NCBI RefSeq assembly: GCF_020615455.1
Contig: NC_059209.1
Location: 1,984,001 to 2,048,000 of the forward strand
Direction of reading: 5' to 3'
DNA: 64,000 nt
From: Coregonus clupeaformis
Lineage: Eukaryota > Chordata > Actinopteri > Salmoniformes > Salmonidae
The notes below the pieces were generated by a model, which did not search any database, was not told the DNA's origin, and was given only the letters and a program-made list of their open reading frames with translations. Positions within the stretch are counted from its first letter, which is position 1. Each line of letters opens with the position of its first letter. The position numbers and the translations under genes were made by a program. Below, in pieces: positions 41,343 to 52,866 of this stretch.

Positions 41343-43353
41343 TACCAACAGTTGAATTACACTCAGAAACCCAGATTTTCCTATGCTATTGCCACAATGC
41401 TATTGAAATGACAAAGAAATCTCGCAAATAGTCCAATTACAATGGTTTGTCGTCTTAACAGCAGGCACATAATGAAATTCCTTCACTTCCTCAACATTTC
41501 TTCTCAATGATAATTAGTTTAATGGAAACCCTAAATTGGCTTTGTACCATGTTATAAGTTACGTCTATAAATTCCAGTCCTCATGGGCATTTTATTCCTT
41601 AAACCTTATCTCCATCACATGATCCATAAACGGCACCAACTCCGAAAACGTTTATTTATTGTTTCTTACACCCAACGTACGTCTACGTTTTGGTGTTAAC
41701 ATATTGTATACAAATAATATTCAAATTATTACATTTACATTTTTTTACATTTTAGTCATTTAGCAGACGCTCTTAACCAGAGCGACTTACAGGAGCAATT
41801 AGGGTCAAGTGCCTTGCTCAAGGGCACATTAACGTCATTTAGCAGACGCTCTTAGCCAGAGCGACTCACAAATTGGTACGTTCACCCTATAGCCAGTGGG
41901 ATAACCACTTTACCAAATTATTACTTTACCAAATCTCTAGTAATCGCTTACAAACACATACAATTCATCATATTTTCATATATTCACATAATCCACATAG
42001 AACTTTAGAACTCCTAGGTACTCACATCAAACAGTCCCTTATTTTTTACAATTTTCAATCGACACAAATAAACTTCTACAACATACTCCCAGCGGAACCA
42101 AAAAAACAGACTGTAGTTTTCAGGACACTGCCCTGCCTGTCATGGGATCCACCCAGAAAATACAGACTTTCTACTACTTTGTAAAACACCATTCCGCTCT
42201 CAATACCACTCCTTGATCTTCTATAACCTAAGTCTGTTATATATCAAAATGTATTATCCAAACTTACATTAAAACTAATTCCCATATTCACACAACTCTC
42301 ATATCACATTCACACAATACTATTTCCCAACACACTTAATCAATATTCATATAACCTGCAGGAATATTTTATTCTATAAAAGGGCCCAAACTTGGAATGT
42401 CCAATCTATCACATTAACATTTTACTATAACCAATTTTACCATAATCCTGAATCTCCTCTAAAGTTTCCAAATTTGGGATTCGTGCAGGGATCGGTCTCA
42501 CCAAGCTATAATAGCCTGACCCCACCCTGAATGACTGGCCGAACTACAACATCTAAACGTCATATACCCATACCAGTACAGATGAGCAGCCGCTCGTACC
42601 AACATGAATCGAACAACATGGCCAGCAGGACAAACAAATGAATCAGACGAATTGAACAAATGCACCAGATTAACAATCAAGTGATCTCGATGAATTGAAT
42701 GCCAAAATGTAGTCAGACCAGTTGACCAAGATGAACGGATTGCTTTCGCAAACTCGATCGGGTTCAATAAAACCAGTCTTGTACAAAACGAGTCAGACAA
42801 AACAATCGAATCAAATATATTGATCAAACTGACCACTCTCTCTATGTAGCGCACCCCTGGGCTGTATCCGCAAGATTTTTCATTTCATTTTTGCCCACCT
42901 ACTCAGGACAAGCAAAACAACTTTTTACCTAACTTTTTTTTCCCTATGTATTGCATCCCCTGGGCTTTATCCGCAGGATTTTTTATTTTCTTACTACCCA
43001 CCTACTATGGATGAGCAAAACTACTTTTTAAACTTCTTGTCTACTAGCCTGCTTGTCTACTAGCCTGCTTATCTACTAGCCTGCGTCTCTGCTAGCCTGC
43101 TTAAACATCAATAATCAACAACATTGCTGGCATTCTTATTTCTCATTCAAACAAAAACTCTGTACTTCTCCTTTAGCCCTTAATACTGGAGAGACCCTCG
43201 GTACCTGACCTTCCAGAATCAGCCTGGCGAATCACACAATTTCTACACTAAAAGTGAGAATGTTGCTTACCTTTGTTCATAGCGGCCACTATAGTTGTGT
43301 GATTCTCTCAGCTTCCTCCAGATGGCGCAGCAACCCTATGGTCTCTTTTTCCA
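41343..43353 (-). other. Retroviral leader side: no gene seen; SINE tail at 41748-41875
   Basis: Two partial copies of the SINE tail 'tttagcagacgctctta' in inverse orientation stand at about 41758 and 41838, so a SINE fragment is duplicated there. The repeated phrase 'tctactagcctgctt' occurs several times at 43035-43110. A minus-strand frame at 42498-42854 (118 codons) has no recognisable Gag motif. The region lies where gag would be expected (500-2000 bp from the primer site), but none can be read. Confidence 0.45.
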
Positions 43354-43371
43354 GTCCCATCTGGGGTGCCA
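43354..43371 (-). promoter_or_regulatory. Retroviral primer-binding site, tRNA-Arg-like
   Basis: Three bases from the 5' LTR the minus strand reads 'tggcaccccagatgggac'. It resembles the complement of the 3' end of a vertebrate tRNA-Arg (CCT) with two mismatches. The position and the leading TGG fit a primer site; the tRNA identity is tentative. Confidence 0.55.
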
Positions 43372-43374
43372 ATA

Positions 43375-44124
43375 TGATGTGGCAAATTGGTCCTTATATT
43401 GATCAAAGAATCAAAGTAATTCAGAGTTTTTGTAGAATTAAGATAGACTTCATTACATGAGCAATAGAGCCGAAGTGGTTTACAAAACATCTGCCTCCTA
43501 CCTCTCAGCTCTCCGTTTATATAGTCATATTCACATACATCTCAGCTTAAAGCCCCTCCCTCTTGGGTTCCCCAACCACTATCCTGTTTCCCCCCTCTCG
43601 ACCACTCCGCCCACTTCCTTAGTCTATGATAGCAGCTAAATTTGACTTCTATTCAGTTTACAAACAATAGATGTACAATCAATCAAGCCCTTGTCATGCA
43701 AAAATAATAATGTTCAGTTTAAACTCTGTTCAACCTTGGCTCACCCTGGCTTGACCTGGAGATTGATTGTTGGACATGGCAGGTGCACACTCAATCTCTC
43801 AAACATACCCTAAACCAACTCCTCTCTTCCCTCCCATCATGCTGTAATTACTCATGTTTAGTCTGAACTCTGTTCAACTCTGGTCCGCTCTCATTACTTT
43901 GTCTGAGGAGAGAGGCAAAAGGCAACTGTCTGGTTTCAGTCTCTGATAAGGTAAGACAGCCGTGGATTAGTTAAGAGCGAGGAATTCGACCTGAGGTCAG
44001 ATCCCCATTTCACACACACAAAAACCCAGTGAAAGGAACCAATTAAGTTATTGCCCTGACTCCATGTTTATCATGTTTGTGATTAAGTTTGTTTATCTCA
44101 TAGTTTACTGAAAAATCCTCATCA
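43375..44124 (-). repeat. Retroviral 5' LTR
   Basis: 750 bp, partner of 26447-27186, read in the minus direction. On the viral strand it carries 'gggaggggctttaagctgag' and a 'tatataaa' (near 43515-43525 on the plus strand as 'tttatata'), a plausible TATA box for the viral promoter. CGTG follows at 44125-44128. Confidence 0.86.
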
Positions 44125-44830
44125 CGTGTAGCGGAGAAGGCAGTGGCACGGTGGGCAACCCCCATTCAGAGACCAGCTCCCTATCTATAAGGTTCCCCAC
44201 TGATCCGGAATCTATCATTGCCGTGGAAGGCGAAGAGAAGGAAGAACCACTCAGCGTTAGGGGAACTAAAATCAATGGTTTGGTGACAGGTGATGACGGA
44301 ACACTCACCGAGTGGCGACGGGAGTCATACCGCCTAGATAGGGATCCACCAGGAGATCTGTGGTCCGAGGTGGGTGAGGACTCGGAGTTAGGACGGCTTC
44401 CATAGCTCAGATGGGGTGAGCGACAAGGCTCCGGGAGGTGTTGGGAATGCCGTCGGTCTCTCAACATGTCGTCAAGACGAATGGATGTGGCGATGAGGGT
44501 ATCAAGGTCCATCTCGTCGTCCAGACATGTGAGTTCCGTCGTGATGTCCTCCCGTAAGCCTCTCCTGAAGGCTGTGCGCAGAGCACACTCATTCCAGATG
44601 GAAGACGCGGCCACCATGCGAAAGCTCAGGGCGTACTCTAACGCGGCCCCCTCCCCCTGTTGTAGCCGGAGGAGATGCTCACCCCGTCCTTTCCCTCCAT
44701 GAGATGATCGAACACTGCCCTGAACCGAGCGAGGAAGGTGGAGTAGGGAAGCGCCGTGGCCTCACCTCCTTCCCAGACTGCTGCGGCCCTAGCAAGAAGG
44801 TCTGATTTAATTACTACTGAAACAGGACCC
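44125..44830 (-). pseudogene. Ty3/Gypsy gag and protease relic, high-coordinate half
   Basis: Read on the minus strand from about 44830: a Gag segment (ARAAAVWEGGEATALPY, FLARFRAVFDHLMEGKDG), one frameshift near 44650, then MVAASSIWNECALRTAFRRG and LDTLIATSIRLDDML, and the retropepsin block AMIDSGSVGNLIDREL in which the active site is DSG. It stops at the retroviral insertion and continues at 26442 and below. No CCHC knuckle is seen. It joins LINE sequence near 44835 with no LTR visible, so the Gypsy copy has lost its 5' end. Confidence 0.78.
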
Positions 44831-44834
44831 AGGT

Positions 44835-44990
44835 GGTAAGTATATAGATCCAGTCCATAAAAAAAAACTGGAGATCTCTTACACTTCAATGTTGCAATGC
44901 GACATAGAATTAAAAAGGTTTTACCAGATGTCGTTAAGTCTGATCAGACAGGTTTTTTACATGGATACATTGGAGATAATATACGTTATG
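44835..44990 (+). pseudogene. L1/Tx1-type LINE, N-terminal RT fragment
   Basis: A decayed reading NWRSLTLQCC, HRIKKVLPDVVKSDQTGFLHG and YIGDNIR corresponds to RT motifs 1-2 of L1-like LINEs. Only about 50 residues are covered. It continues, in order and orientation, the endonuclease fragment at 23930-24645. Confidence 0.6.
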
Positions 44991-44999
44991 GCCAACGAA

Positions 45000-45910
45000 A
45001 TTATAGCTATTAAAATCAGATCCAACAAGAACATCAACAGCTTAGAAATCCAGAGTTTAACCTCTTCATCACGAGGTTCTCCATATCCGGGGTACTCCTC
45101 CCGCAATCTCAAACAATGGCATAGTACGGTTTTTAAACATGTGTGAATACCTGAATGTTATACACTACTGGAACGAGAAGCGTCTCAACTGTGAATCTAG
45201 CTAAACTGTTGTTGCCCAAATGAAATAATATTCCGACTACAAGCAAATATATAAGCATATAGCAAAACCAGTACTATATTTTGAAACCGTGCATGCCCGT
45301 ATATTCGTAGACAAATAACGTATTTTTCTCAACCTATCTACACAAACGATACACCATTCAAAAGCTGCTACCTCACAGATTCCAACAGTGATAGCCGTGT
45401 TCCTCTATGACCAACACTCACTAAACTATTAATCAAAGAACGTCAATAACAAACTTCCTTTTTTTTTTATCACAACAACAAACTGCGTCTTACCTTTGTT
45501 GTTTCTGTTACCAAAAGTAGTGTCTGATCGAATAAAACCACTTGAAAAGATACTCTAGGGTCTCTCTCTCATTCCGAGTCGATTTCAATGAGTTTCCATC
45601 GTTTTACATGGCCAACAATGTGTTTGAAGATGAAGTCAGTAGTTTGGTTCAATCACAACAGGCACTATTTTGTCGTAATCTTCTGGATATATGCTGCAAT
45701 CCCCGTGATTTGTCATTGTTCTCATTTAATTCTACTGATCCAGAGCTTTCGATAGAGGGGTCACATGTCAAAATCGACCAACCGGTTATTGAAATATCCA
45801 AGTGCGCACATCATTGTCTCATATTAGTTGACTTGCTGCGTTACGCACGGTTACGCAGAGCGCACAACAACACTAGAATTTCGGAGGGAAAACGCAAAGT
45901 TTAATCAAAT
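45000..45910 (+). other. Upstream region of the predicted two-exon unit
   Basis: No named gene. A plus-strand frame at 45542-45904 (120 codons) ends six bases before the ATG at 45911 but has no motif. No TATA box is obvious; the stretch ends 'caaatATGGCAGG', a good initiation context. Confidence 0.35.
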
Positions 45911-46719
45911 ATGGCAGGCTCTAGTAAAAAATATACAGTTACAGAGGCGTTATTAATTGTAACAGATGAAAGTTGGACTCCATGTATCCCCATTGACTCT
46001 GAATCAGACGATGAGGACCTGCTTAGACCGGACAAACTAGACCCCAATGATGAGAATGAAGGTTATCGTGTCCAGGGCCCTACTCAAGCATCAGAAGAGT
46101 ATGTAATTCCATTGTTATTTATTACTTCTAGTACTACTATTACTAATTTATTGTATGAGTACAAAACATACATTCTAAAATATCTATTTGAGTAACTGAA
46201 GCTCAACATAAGTTAGCGCTAGCTTAGCTTAGAGGCCCACGTGCAAGTTTACTTACAATATAATGCTATGTGTATTATTTATTGTCACTGAATTATCACT
46301 TTAGTCAACATTCTCATAGTTCTAACTATTTATTTTATATATCTGACTGTTTTGAGTCAGATTTGTCAATTAATGAATACAAGTGTGTTTTATTCATGAT
46401 TTTCTTTTCTCGTTTGTCTTGTTTGTACAGTGAATATGATTATAGGGGTGTTGAGCCACAGCCAGAGCATCTGCCTCCTCAGCCACAGCTTCCCCTTCCT
46501 CAGGCAGAGCCTCATCTTCCTCAGCCTGGCCGCTTGTCTAGACAACGCACTTCTGCTCCCCTCCCTCGGCCACGGTCTTCATCGGACACTGAGTCCCCTG
46601 TAAAGAGCCCTCAACCCAAAAGAAAAGGAAAAGCTTTCTCAAAGTCAGCGCATCCAAGTCAGCGTGGTGGAGGTAGGCCTGCCACTCCAAGAGTCGGGGA
46701 GGAAGAAGAGGAAGAATAA
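45911..46719 (+). CDS. Predicted two-exon protein, acidic and proline-rich, 158 residues
   Basis: Exon 1 45911-46098, intron 46099-46430 (GTATGT donor, TTTGTACAG acceptor), exon 2 46431-46719. Splicing creates a GAT codon and a continuous frame. It begins MAGSSKKYTVTEAL, has an acidic stretch SESDDEDLLRPDK (about residues 28-40), a PQ/LP-rich repeat (PEHLPPQPQLPLPQAEPHLPQ), a basic PKRKGKAFSK and a GEEEEEE end. A poly(A) signal AATAAA is at 46854-46859. No enzyme domain exists. It may be the N-terminal leader of a piggyBac-type transposase as found in salmonids, but no catalytic part follows and that identity is unconfirmed. Confidence 0.45.
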
Positions 46720-46853
46720 GATAGGTGGCATAATAGAGAAGACAAAAAAGGGTCAACATTTTGTGTGACAACCCACCCAAGGACACCATATCATTGTTTA
46801 TAGTTTTGGGATGTGTGTAAACATTTTTTTTAAATTTGTTGTTTATAGTTTCT

Positions 46854-46859
46854 AATAAA
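46854..46859 (+). terminator. Poly(A) signal AATAAA
   Basis: The hexamer lies 135 bp after the stop codon of the predicted two-exon unit and is preceded by T-rich sequence. Cleavage would be expected 10-30 bp further on. Confidence 0.45.
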
Positions 46860-46899
46860 TCTGCTCAGTTTGGAGTCAAACTTTCCCATTGTATGGTTT

Positions 46900-48849
46900 A
46901 TTTTAATGGGAACACGTATAGAGGTCTGGGAGAACATGGGAAACAACATCAAAACAGTTGTATTTTGATGGAATGTACACATATAGTGATATGTTAGTGA
47001 AAACCCCTACAACTTTGGTTTACTTTACTTTATTGGCATCAAACTTCACATAAGTACTCATCAGATATTGGGCTATGGTCCCATAGTCTTTAGGGGCTGC
47101 AGCTGCATAAGTCCAATAAATTATTCCCTATAAAAGCTGAAGTTACTTTCAGGCGGAATCAAAACCTCCCAATGTATGCTGTGTTCTAGCTTCATGTACT
47201 CTGACACAGTAATACCCACATTAATTATTTCACTTCAAGATGCATCTCACATGTGTTACCTTTCTTTTGCTTCCAAGATTATGTTGATAGCCCTTGTCGT
47301 TTTGGAGATATACTCGATTCAATTTGGGCATGCATTTTCGAGGCAGGCACTTTAACCAGGTGCCTAGTGATGAAGAAGTTAAAAACAAGTGTCAATAAGT
47401 GGCAGTCGGTGCAGTTTAAAATGAGGGAGGACGATCATTTTAATGAGCATGGCCTTATTTCTATTACAGCACATTCCATTTACCAAGGTCAATGTAACAT
47501 GGACAGGTTAAGGCTTATCTACATGATACTCACATTTTCCCTATACCCATTATGAGGTTGCTACAACCTAGCCTATGAATGAAAATGTACAACGTACTTT
47601 AGGTGCACAGGTCGAGATACATTTTAGTAATCAAGGTGTCAGACATTGACACATTCAGTACCACCTTGCACAATCTTGCCTGCATCTAGCTGATCTAGGG
47701 TTTAATCATTAGTCCAACAGTTGCAAACAAGAGTTTCTATTGGAAAAACTAAGTTATGTTTATCCCCGTTCCGTTTGCTTCCGTTTAAGAAAAGTTTTTA
47801 AACAGAATAGGTGGAATGAATACACCCCTGATCACACGCAAACACAGTTCAATTTCATAGCAGCCAGATCATTGTATAATTCCTTCTTGCATCTATCTGC
47901 TCTCCTCCTCTCACCTTTTCCCTCCGCTTGTGGACTTCAGTGCACAACACAACAGCTGTCTGTGACCAGGGGAAAAAACCTTTCCAAGCCAAACCTTCAT
48001 ATCATAACCGCTACACACAGCCTAGATCGTTGTCACCATATTAGCTAATGTCAAGTCAACAACATAGCTACTAAAACTAACGCGTTAGTAAACTCGCTAC
48101 AATCATGCAGTACAGTGTACAGTTAGGAAGCAGTTTAGCAGTTACAGTATTGGATAGCCATACACAGCTAGGTAACATAGCATCCCTATCTGTTTGAGCT
48201 GGGTGTTTGAGTAGGCTAAACTAGCTAGCTAGCTGCATTTGCTAGTTACGTAAGTGAAAGTGGAACAAAGTATTAAATATAGCTGTCTCTCTCTGTCTTG
48301 CTTCTCCTTCATTTTTGAATTTATGAATTTGTTCAACTGTTCAACTATGTCTTTCTCTCTCTTTGAGTCAACTAATCACCACATTTTATACACTGCAGTG
48401 CTAGCTAGCTGTAGCTTATGCTTTCAGTACTATATAGATTTGTTCTCTGATACTTTGATTGGGTGGACAATATGTCAGTTCGTGCTGCAAGACCTCTAAT
48501 AGGTTGGAGGACGTCCTCTGGAAGTTGTCATAATTACTGTGTAAGTCTATGGAAGGGAGTGAGAACCACTATCCTCCTAAGATTTGTATTGAAATCAATG
48601 TACCCAGAGGAGGACGGAAACTAGCTGTCCTCCGGCTACAACATGGTGCTACTCTACAGAGTGCCGTTGAGGCAACTGTAGAACTTCATTGCAAAACAGT
48701 GTGTTTTAATAAATTATTTGGTGACATGTGAATATATTTAATATAGTTTTATCTAAAAAGGATAACTTTTTTTATGTTACACTTTTTCTTTTTATGAAAT
48801 TCACTGAGGAGGATGGTCCTCCCCTTCCTCCTCTAAGGAGCCTTCACTT
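46900..48849 (+). repeat. Dispersed non-autonomous repeats
   Basis: 47435-47597 matches 2411-2588. From about 47600 to 48849 a second repeat contains GCTA runs (48215-48235), 'ggaggacgtcctctggaagt' at 48505 and 'cactgaggaggatggtcctc' at 48803 with inverted GGAGG/CCTCC motifs near its right end. No open frame is convincing. It ends directly against the LINE fragment at 48850. Family not named. Confidence 0.5.
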
Positions 48850-48978
48850 TTTTCAATGTATGCCGATGACTCAAGTTTCTTCTTAAGTCTGCAATCTGGA
48901 TCCCTGCACAGTCTCATTGAAGATCACTTTTCTAGCCTCTCTGGACTAAATCCCAATTATGATAAGTGTACCGTATTA
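48850..48978 (+). pseudogene. L1/Tx1-type LINE RT fragment with the YADD box
   Basis: Reads MYADDSSFFLSLQSG and FSSLSGLNPNYDKCTVL, corresponding to the catalytic YADD motif and the following segment with a conserved K/C in L1-like RTs. It is the third plus-strand LINE piece, after 23930-24645 and 44835-44990. It joins a Tc1 relic at about 48979. Confidence 0.68.
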
Positions 48979-49430
48979 CACATTTGGACTCATCAGACCG
49001 AAGGACAGATTTCCAATGTTCTAATGTCCATTGCTCGTGTTTCTTGGCCCAAGCCAGTCTCTTCTTATTATTGCTGTCCTTTAGTAGTGGTTTCTTTGCA
49101 GAAATTCAACAATGAAGGCCTGATTCACACAGTCTCCTCTGAACAGTTGATGTTACTTGAACTCTGTGAAGCATTTATTTGGGCTGCAATTTCTGAGGCT
49201 GCTAACTCTAATGAACTTATCCTCTGCAACACAGGTAACTCTGGGTCTTCCTTTCCTGTTGCGGTCCTCATGAGAGCCAGTTACTTGAAGAAACTTTCAA
49301 AGTTCTTGACATTTTCAGAATTGACTGACCTTCATGTCTTAAAGTAATGATGGACTACAATGTAGAAAATAGTAAAAATAAAGAAAAACCCTTGAATGAG
49401 TAGGTGTTCTAAAACGTTTGACCGGTAGTG
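48979..49430 (-). mobile_element. Truncated Tc1 element (family F)
   Basis: The right end 'cgtttgaccggtagtg' is followed by TA at 49431-49432. On the minus strand the region encodes decayed N-terminal Tc1 transposase up to the 'gatgagtccaaatg' (DESK-like) block at about 48980. A deletion joins 'taatgatggac' to 'tacaatgtagaaaatag' near 49354, removing most of the leader. The left end is missing. Confidence 0.7.
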
Positions 49431-49432
49431 TA

Positions 49433-50609
49433 CAGTATATATATTTTATACCTTTGAAACGCAGCCTTCGACTCCACTGGCATCAAGGCCTATACTACAC
49501 CACAAGGAGTGGTCCCAAGCCAAGACAGCTCTCCTCAGGATTTAGACACTCAGGTCAGGGCTCCAAGTCCAAATCCAGACATTCCAGGAGTGGGAGCTGC
49601 ATATCTGACTCCACATATTGGAGTGGCACCTCTGAGAGCGTTGCCAGCCGGCAGCATTCAGTGGCCCTTATTGATTCTCAGACAGCTGCTTTAACCATTC
49701 CTGCTTCGTGGAATGTTACACAATTGTACTGGACCATGACCTCGGTGTGCATAAATGAGAATAATTAGCTGGTGTCAAACCTTATATGAAAACAAGATAC
49801 ATATTTTAAAAGCTGAGAAACAACAGTACAATAAGCACCACATCAATCAAATTGTAATCAGTCAAGAAAAAACAACTGTGAAAATGTATCTTATACAGAA
49901 ATCTATGCTTTTCTCCCAAACAACTGCAATTTACAAAACGTTCTAAGGACGATAAAGAAAAACTTGGAGCATATTGAGTCTTCCATATTTTTTGTGCCCA
50001 AGCGTTGCAAAAGAAATGTACACACTGTAAATGTTATTCAATCATTTCATCCAAACTGCTCTCACGCTTCAACGATCGTCTGTGTAGCCAGGTGCTAAAA
50101 TAGAACTTGACACGCTTCAAGTCCCGCCTCTCCCATCTCCTCATTGGTTTTTAGGAGCATATACCCACGTGGGTGATTGAAAGACGTACAAGGTCCACAC
50201 TCCAGTCCAGTTCATTGCTGTAATGCACCTTAAAGTTGGTTCTCCAACCGCCATATAAAATCCACAGAAGAAGAAGAAGAAAGACTGAACAAGGAGAGAT
50301 TACTAGAAACTAACTAGGTTTCCCCTTTTATCTGTGGATTACTTGTCTCAGTAGAGAACACATGATTTTGTGTGACTCAAAATGGGTTAAAATTCTACAA
50401 AGATCCAGCAACAACAAAAAAAGGACCTTGTACATTTCAGGTAAAATAACCCAATGTTTATACCCCAGGAAAAAATAGCTAGCAACAGCAAGCTAGCTAG
50501 CTAAATGTCTGTGAATGTTTCATATGTGTTTCGACCAGTCCCCAAATTAATATAGTTGGTTCAAAGTTAGTTTTGATATTTAAACCTGCATATCCTGATT
50601 GCGTCTGGT
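49433..50609. repeat. Unassigned DNA and a promoter-like repeat
   Basis: 49433-49790 has overlapping open frames with R/S-rich readings (KSKSRHSRSGS) that could be BEL/Pao Gag, unproven. 50060-50490 contains a perfect palindrome 'acccacgtgggt' (50166-50177), a 'catataaa' (50252-50259) and a GAA repeat (50268-50281), a promoter-like arrangement in what seems a dispersed salmonid repeat. GCTA runs follow at about 50495. Confidence 0.4.
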
Positions 50610-52866
50610 GTGGATGGACAAAATCACCATGCGAGCGATAGCGTACCCGGTGTAGTCAGCATGTTACTCCGTGGAACGGAGCGATGGCTGTCCAGGAACC
50701 CGGAGCTGGCTGAGGTTCACAACTGTGAGATTCATAACCTAGTAAAGTCAGGATACGTGACCAGGGTAGACCCAACAAACAATGAGAAGACATAAAAATA
50801 ATGGTATCTAGCCCATCATGTAGTCCAGCAGCATAGTGGGAAAAATAGACTTGTCTTCAACTGCTCCTTCCAAGCCAAAGGCCAGAGTCTGAATGATTCT
50901 CTTCTCCCTGGACCAACCCTTGGTCCTTCACTACTCAGCGTTCTCCGATTCAGGCAGCGCTCAATTGCAATCAGTGGAGACATGTTCCACCAAGTCTGTC
51001 CTGCCATCTGACAAAGCACTGCTGCGATTCATCTGGAGGGATACGGATCAGGAGAGTGTGCCGACAACATATGAATGGCAAGTCCTGCCATTCGGGACTA
51101 CATGTAGCCCATGCTGTGCTATCTATTCCCTACAGAAGCATGCCAGAGAAGCCCCAGACAGTGAAAAATAGATTCTGGATTCCGTTATGTGGACAACTGC
51201 CTACAGAGTCTTGAGACCACCACAGAAGCTAAGGCACTTCTTGACAAGCTGTGCACTCTCCTGGCCAAAGGAGGTTTTGAAGTCTGCCAATGGACCAACA
51301 ATGTTGCAGAGGTTGTCCAACACCTCCATCCAGAGGCGGATCAGTGAGTAGTGAGTTGTGGCTTTCTCAGTCTGGCACAGACCCACAGGAACCTACCCTA
51401 GGGCTACACTGGAGCTGCCTTCCAGACACGCTTGTATACAAGCACAGATCAGCACCGAACACTGAGACACCTACCTTGCACACCATCTATCATGTCTTGG
51501 CCAGCCAGTATCATCCTTTGGGATACATCCTTCCACACACGACAAGGGCCAAAGTGTTAGTCCAAGACTTGTGGTAGACCAAGAGAGACTGGGATGTCCC
51601 AAACCATCCAGCCGATCTGATGGACCGATGTCTCAATTTGGAGAAGGAGTTCGCCGATCTATACAAGGTCCAGATGCCAAGGTGCTATGTGCCTACATGC
51701 GCTGATAAATCAGACACAGAAAGAGAACTCCATGTTTTCTGCAATGCCTCAGAGCGGGCTTATGGAGCAGTATCTTACCTCTGAGTCCAAGATGACGACC
51801 ATGTCTCATTTACCATGGCCAGATCCAGAGTGGCCCCCAAGCGACAGCTGTCGATGCATCGACTACAGCTTAGTGCTGCTGTCTCAGGAGCTCTGCTGGC
51901 CACAACACTGAAAGCCAAAATCACCCTACCAATTAGGATAGTCATTTAAAGGAGTGACTTTACAACTGTTCTAACCTGGCCGAAGTCTGAGTCCTGCAGA
52001 TACAAAGTGTTCATTGGCACATGCATAGCCAAAATCCAGGACCCCCCCGCCCCCCAATGACATCACCCGAGGCAAGACTCTCCATGAACTGGCTCAACCA
52101 CAACAGTGGAGTCTGGAACCTGCCTTCCTCCACCAACCAGAGAGCCAATTCCTCCAATACCTCATGTTCCTCTTCATCAACTAACAGAGATTAATGAGCT
52201 GAAGAAATATGCCCAATGTTACAGTGTCTCCATAGGGCCACTTCCAGACCCCTCTCAATATCAAATTCTCCAAGACTTCCTGGCTGCAACCACTCAGTCA
52301 GATGGGGCAGCTGCTGTGTCTACTTCCATCACCGCAGAGAAACATCTGCTACAGCAGGCTACCAAAGCCGAATGTTTCACTGAGGAACTAAGAGCCTTGA
52401 AGACCGATAAGAGTATACCGAAGAGCAGTCGTCTCCTTGCCCTCTCTCCAGAGTTTGACCAGACAGAGGACTCGGGACTTGACACTATCCACCGTATCAT
52501 TTTGGAGGCCAACCATCCTCTCACCAAACTCATCATTAAGAGTTATGATGAAATCCTACTACACCCTGACCCGGAGAGGGTCTACGGTGAGATGAGGCGA
52601 AAGTATTGGGTGTTGAGGAGCCGAGGGGCCATCTGGAAGCATCAGTTCTCCTGCACAGATTGCCACAAATGGTGGGCTGGACCAGAGGTGCCAAAAATGG
52701 CAGATTTGCCTCCTGCTCGACTACGCTTGTTCAAGCCACCTTTCTGGTCCACGGGTGTGGCTTGCTTCTGACCTTTCTCCATCAAGATAAGCATACGAGT
52801 GGAGAAGCGTTGGGGCATCATTTTCACCACCTGGATTTGCTTGAGAGTCTTGGTGTACTGTCTGTT
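50610..52866 (+). pseudogene. BEL/Pao pol relic: RT, RNase H, integrase start
   Basis: The polyprotein is split by many frameshifts. In order: LSRNPELAEVHNCEIHNLVKSGY before RT; RT blocks LPSDKALLRFIWRDTDQESV and WQVLPFGTTCSPCCAIY; VDNC box region with changes (51180-51200); SELWLSQSGTDPQEPTLGL; the TRAKVLVQDLW and RNase H-like ELHVFCNASERAYGAVSYL; then an open integrase part (52106-52771) with HPDPERVYGEMRRKYWV, the zinc-type CTDC, and MADLPPARLRLFKPPFWSTGV. The Pao-type order RT-RH-IN is clear. Integrase breaks off soon after and the LTR follows at once, so the end of pol is deleted. Confidence 0.82.

Larger units (their letters stand above)
26447..44124 (-). mobile_element. Endogenous retrovirus, provirus-like, minus strand
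   Basis: Two LTRs (26447-27186 and 43375-44124) in the same orientation start TGATG and end CATCA. The 4-bp sequence CGTG flanks the whole unit (26443-26446 and 44125-44128), showing a single insertion into the Gypsy element. A primer site adjoins the high-coordinate LTR and a purine tract the other. Env and the integrase end are next to the 3' LTR. Gag, protease, RT and most of integrase are not recognisable in the remaining 13 kb, which holds three Tc1 copies, a hAT element and a large inverted repeat. Confidence 0.85.

Noticed and set aside
42498..42854. Retroviral gag gene
   Set aside because: Position is suitable but the reading has no Gag motif, no zinc knuckle and a repetitive opposite strand; evidence is too weak.
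49433..49790. BEL/Pao gag gene
   Set aside because: R/S-rich reading alone is not specific; two frames are equally open and no Gag domain is visible.
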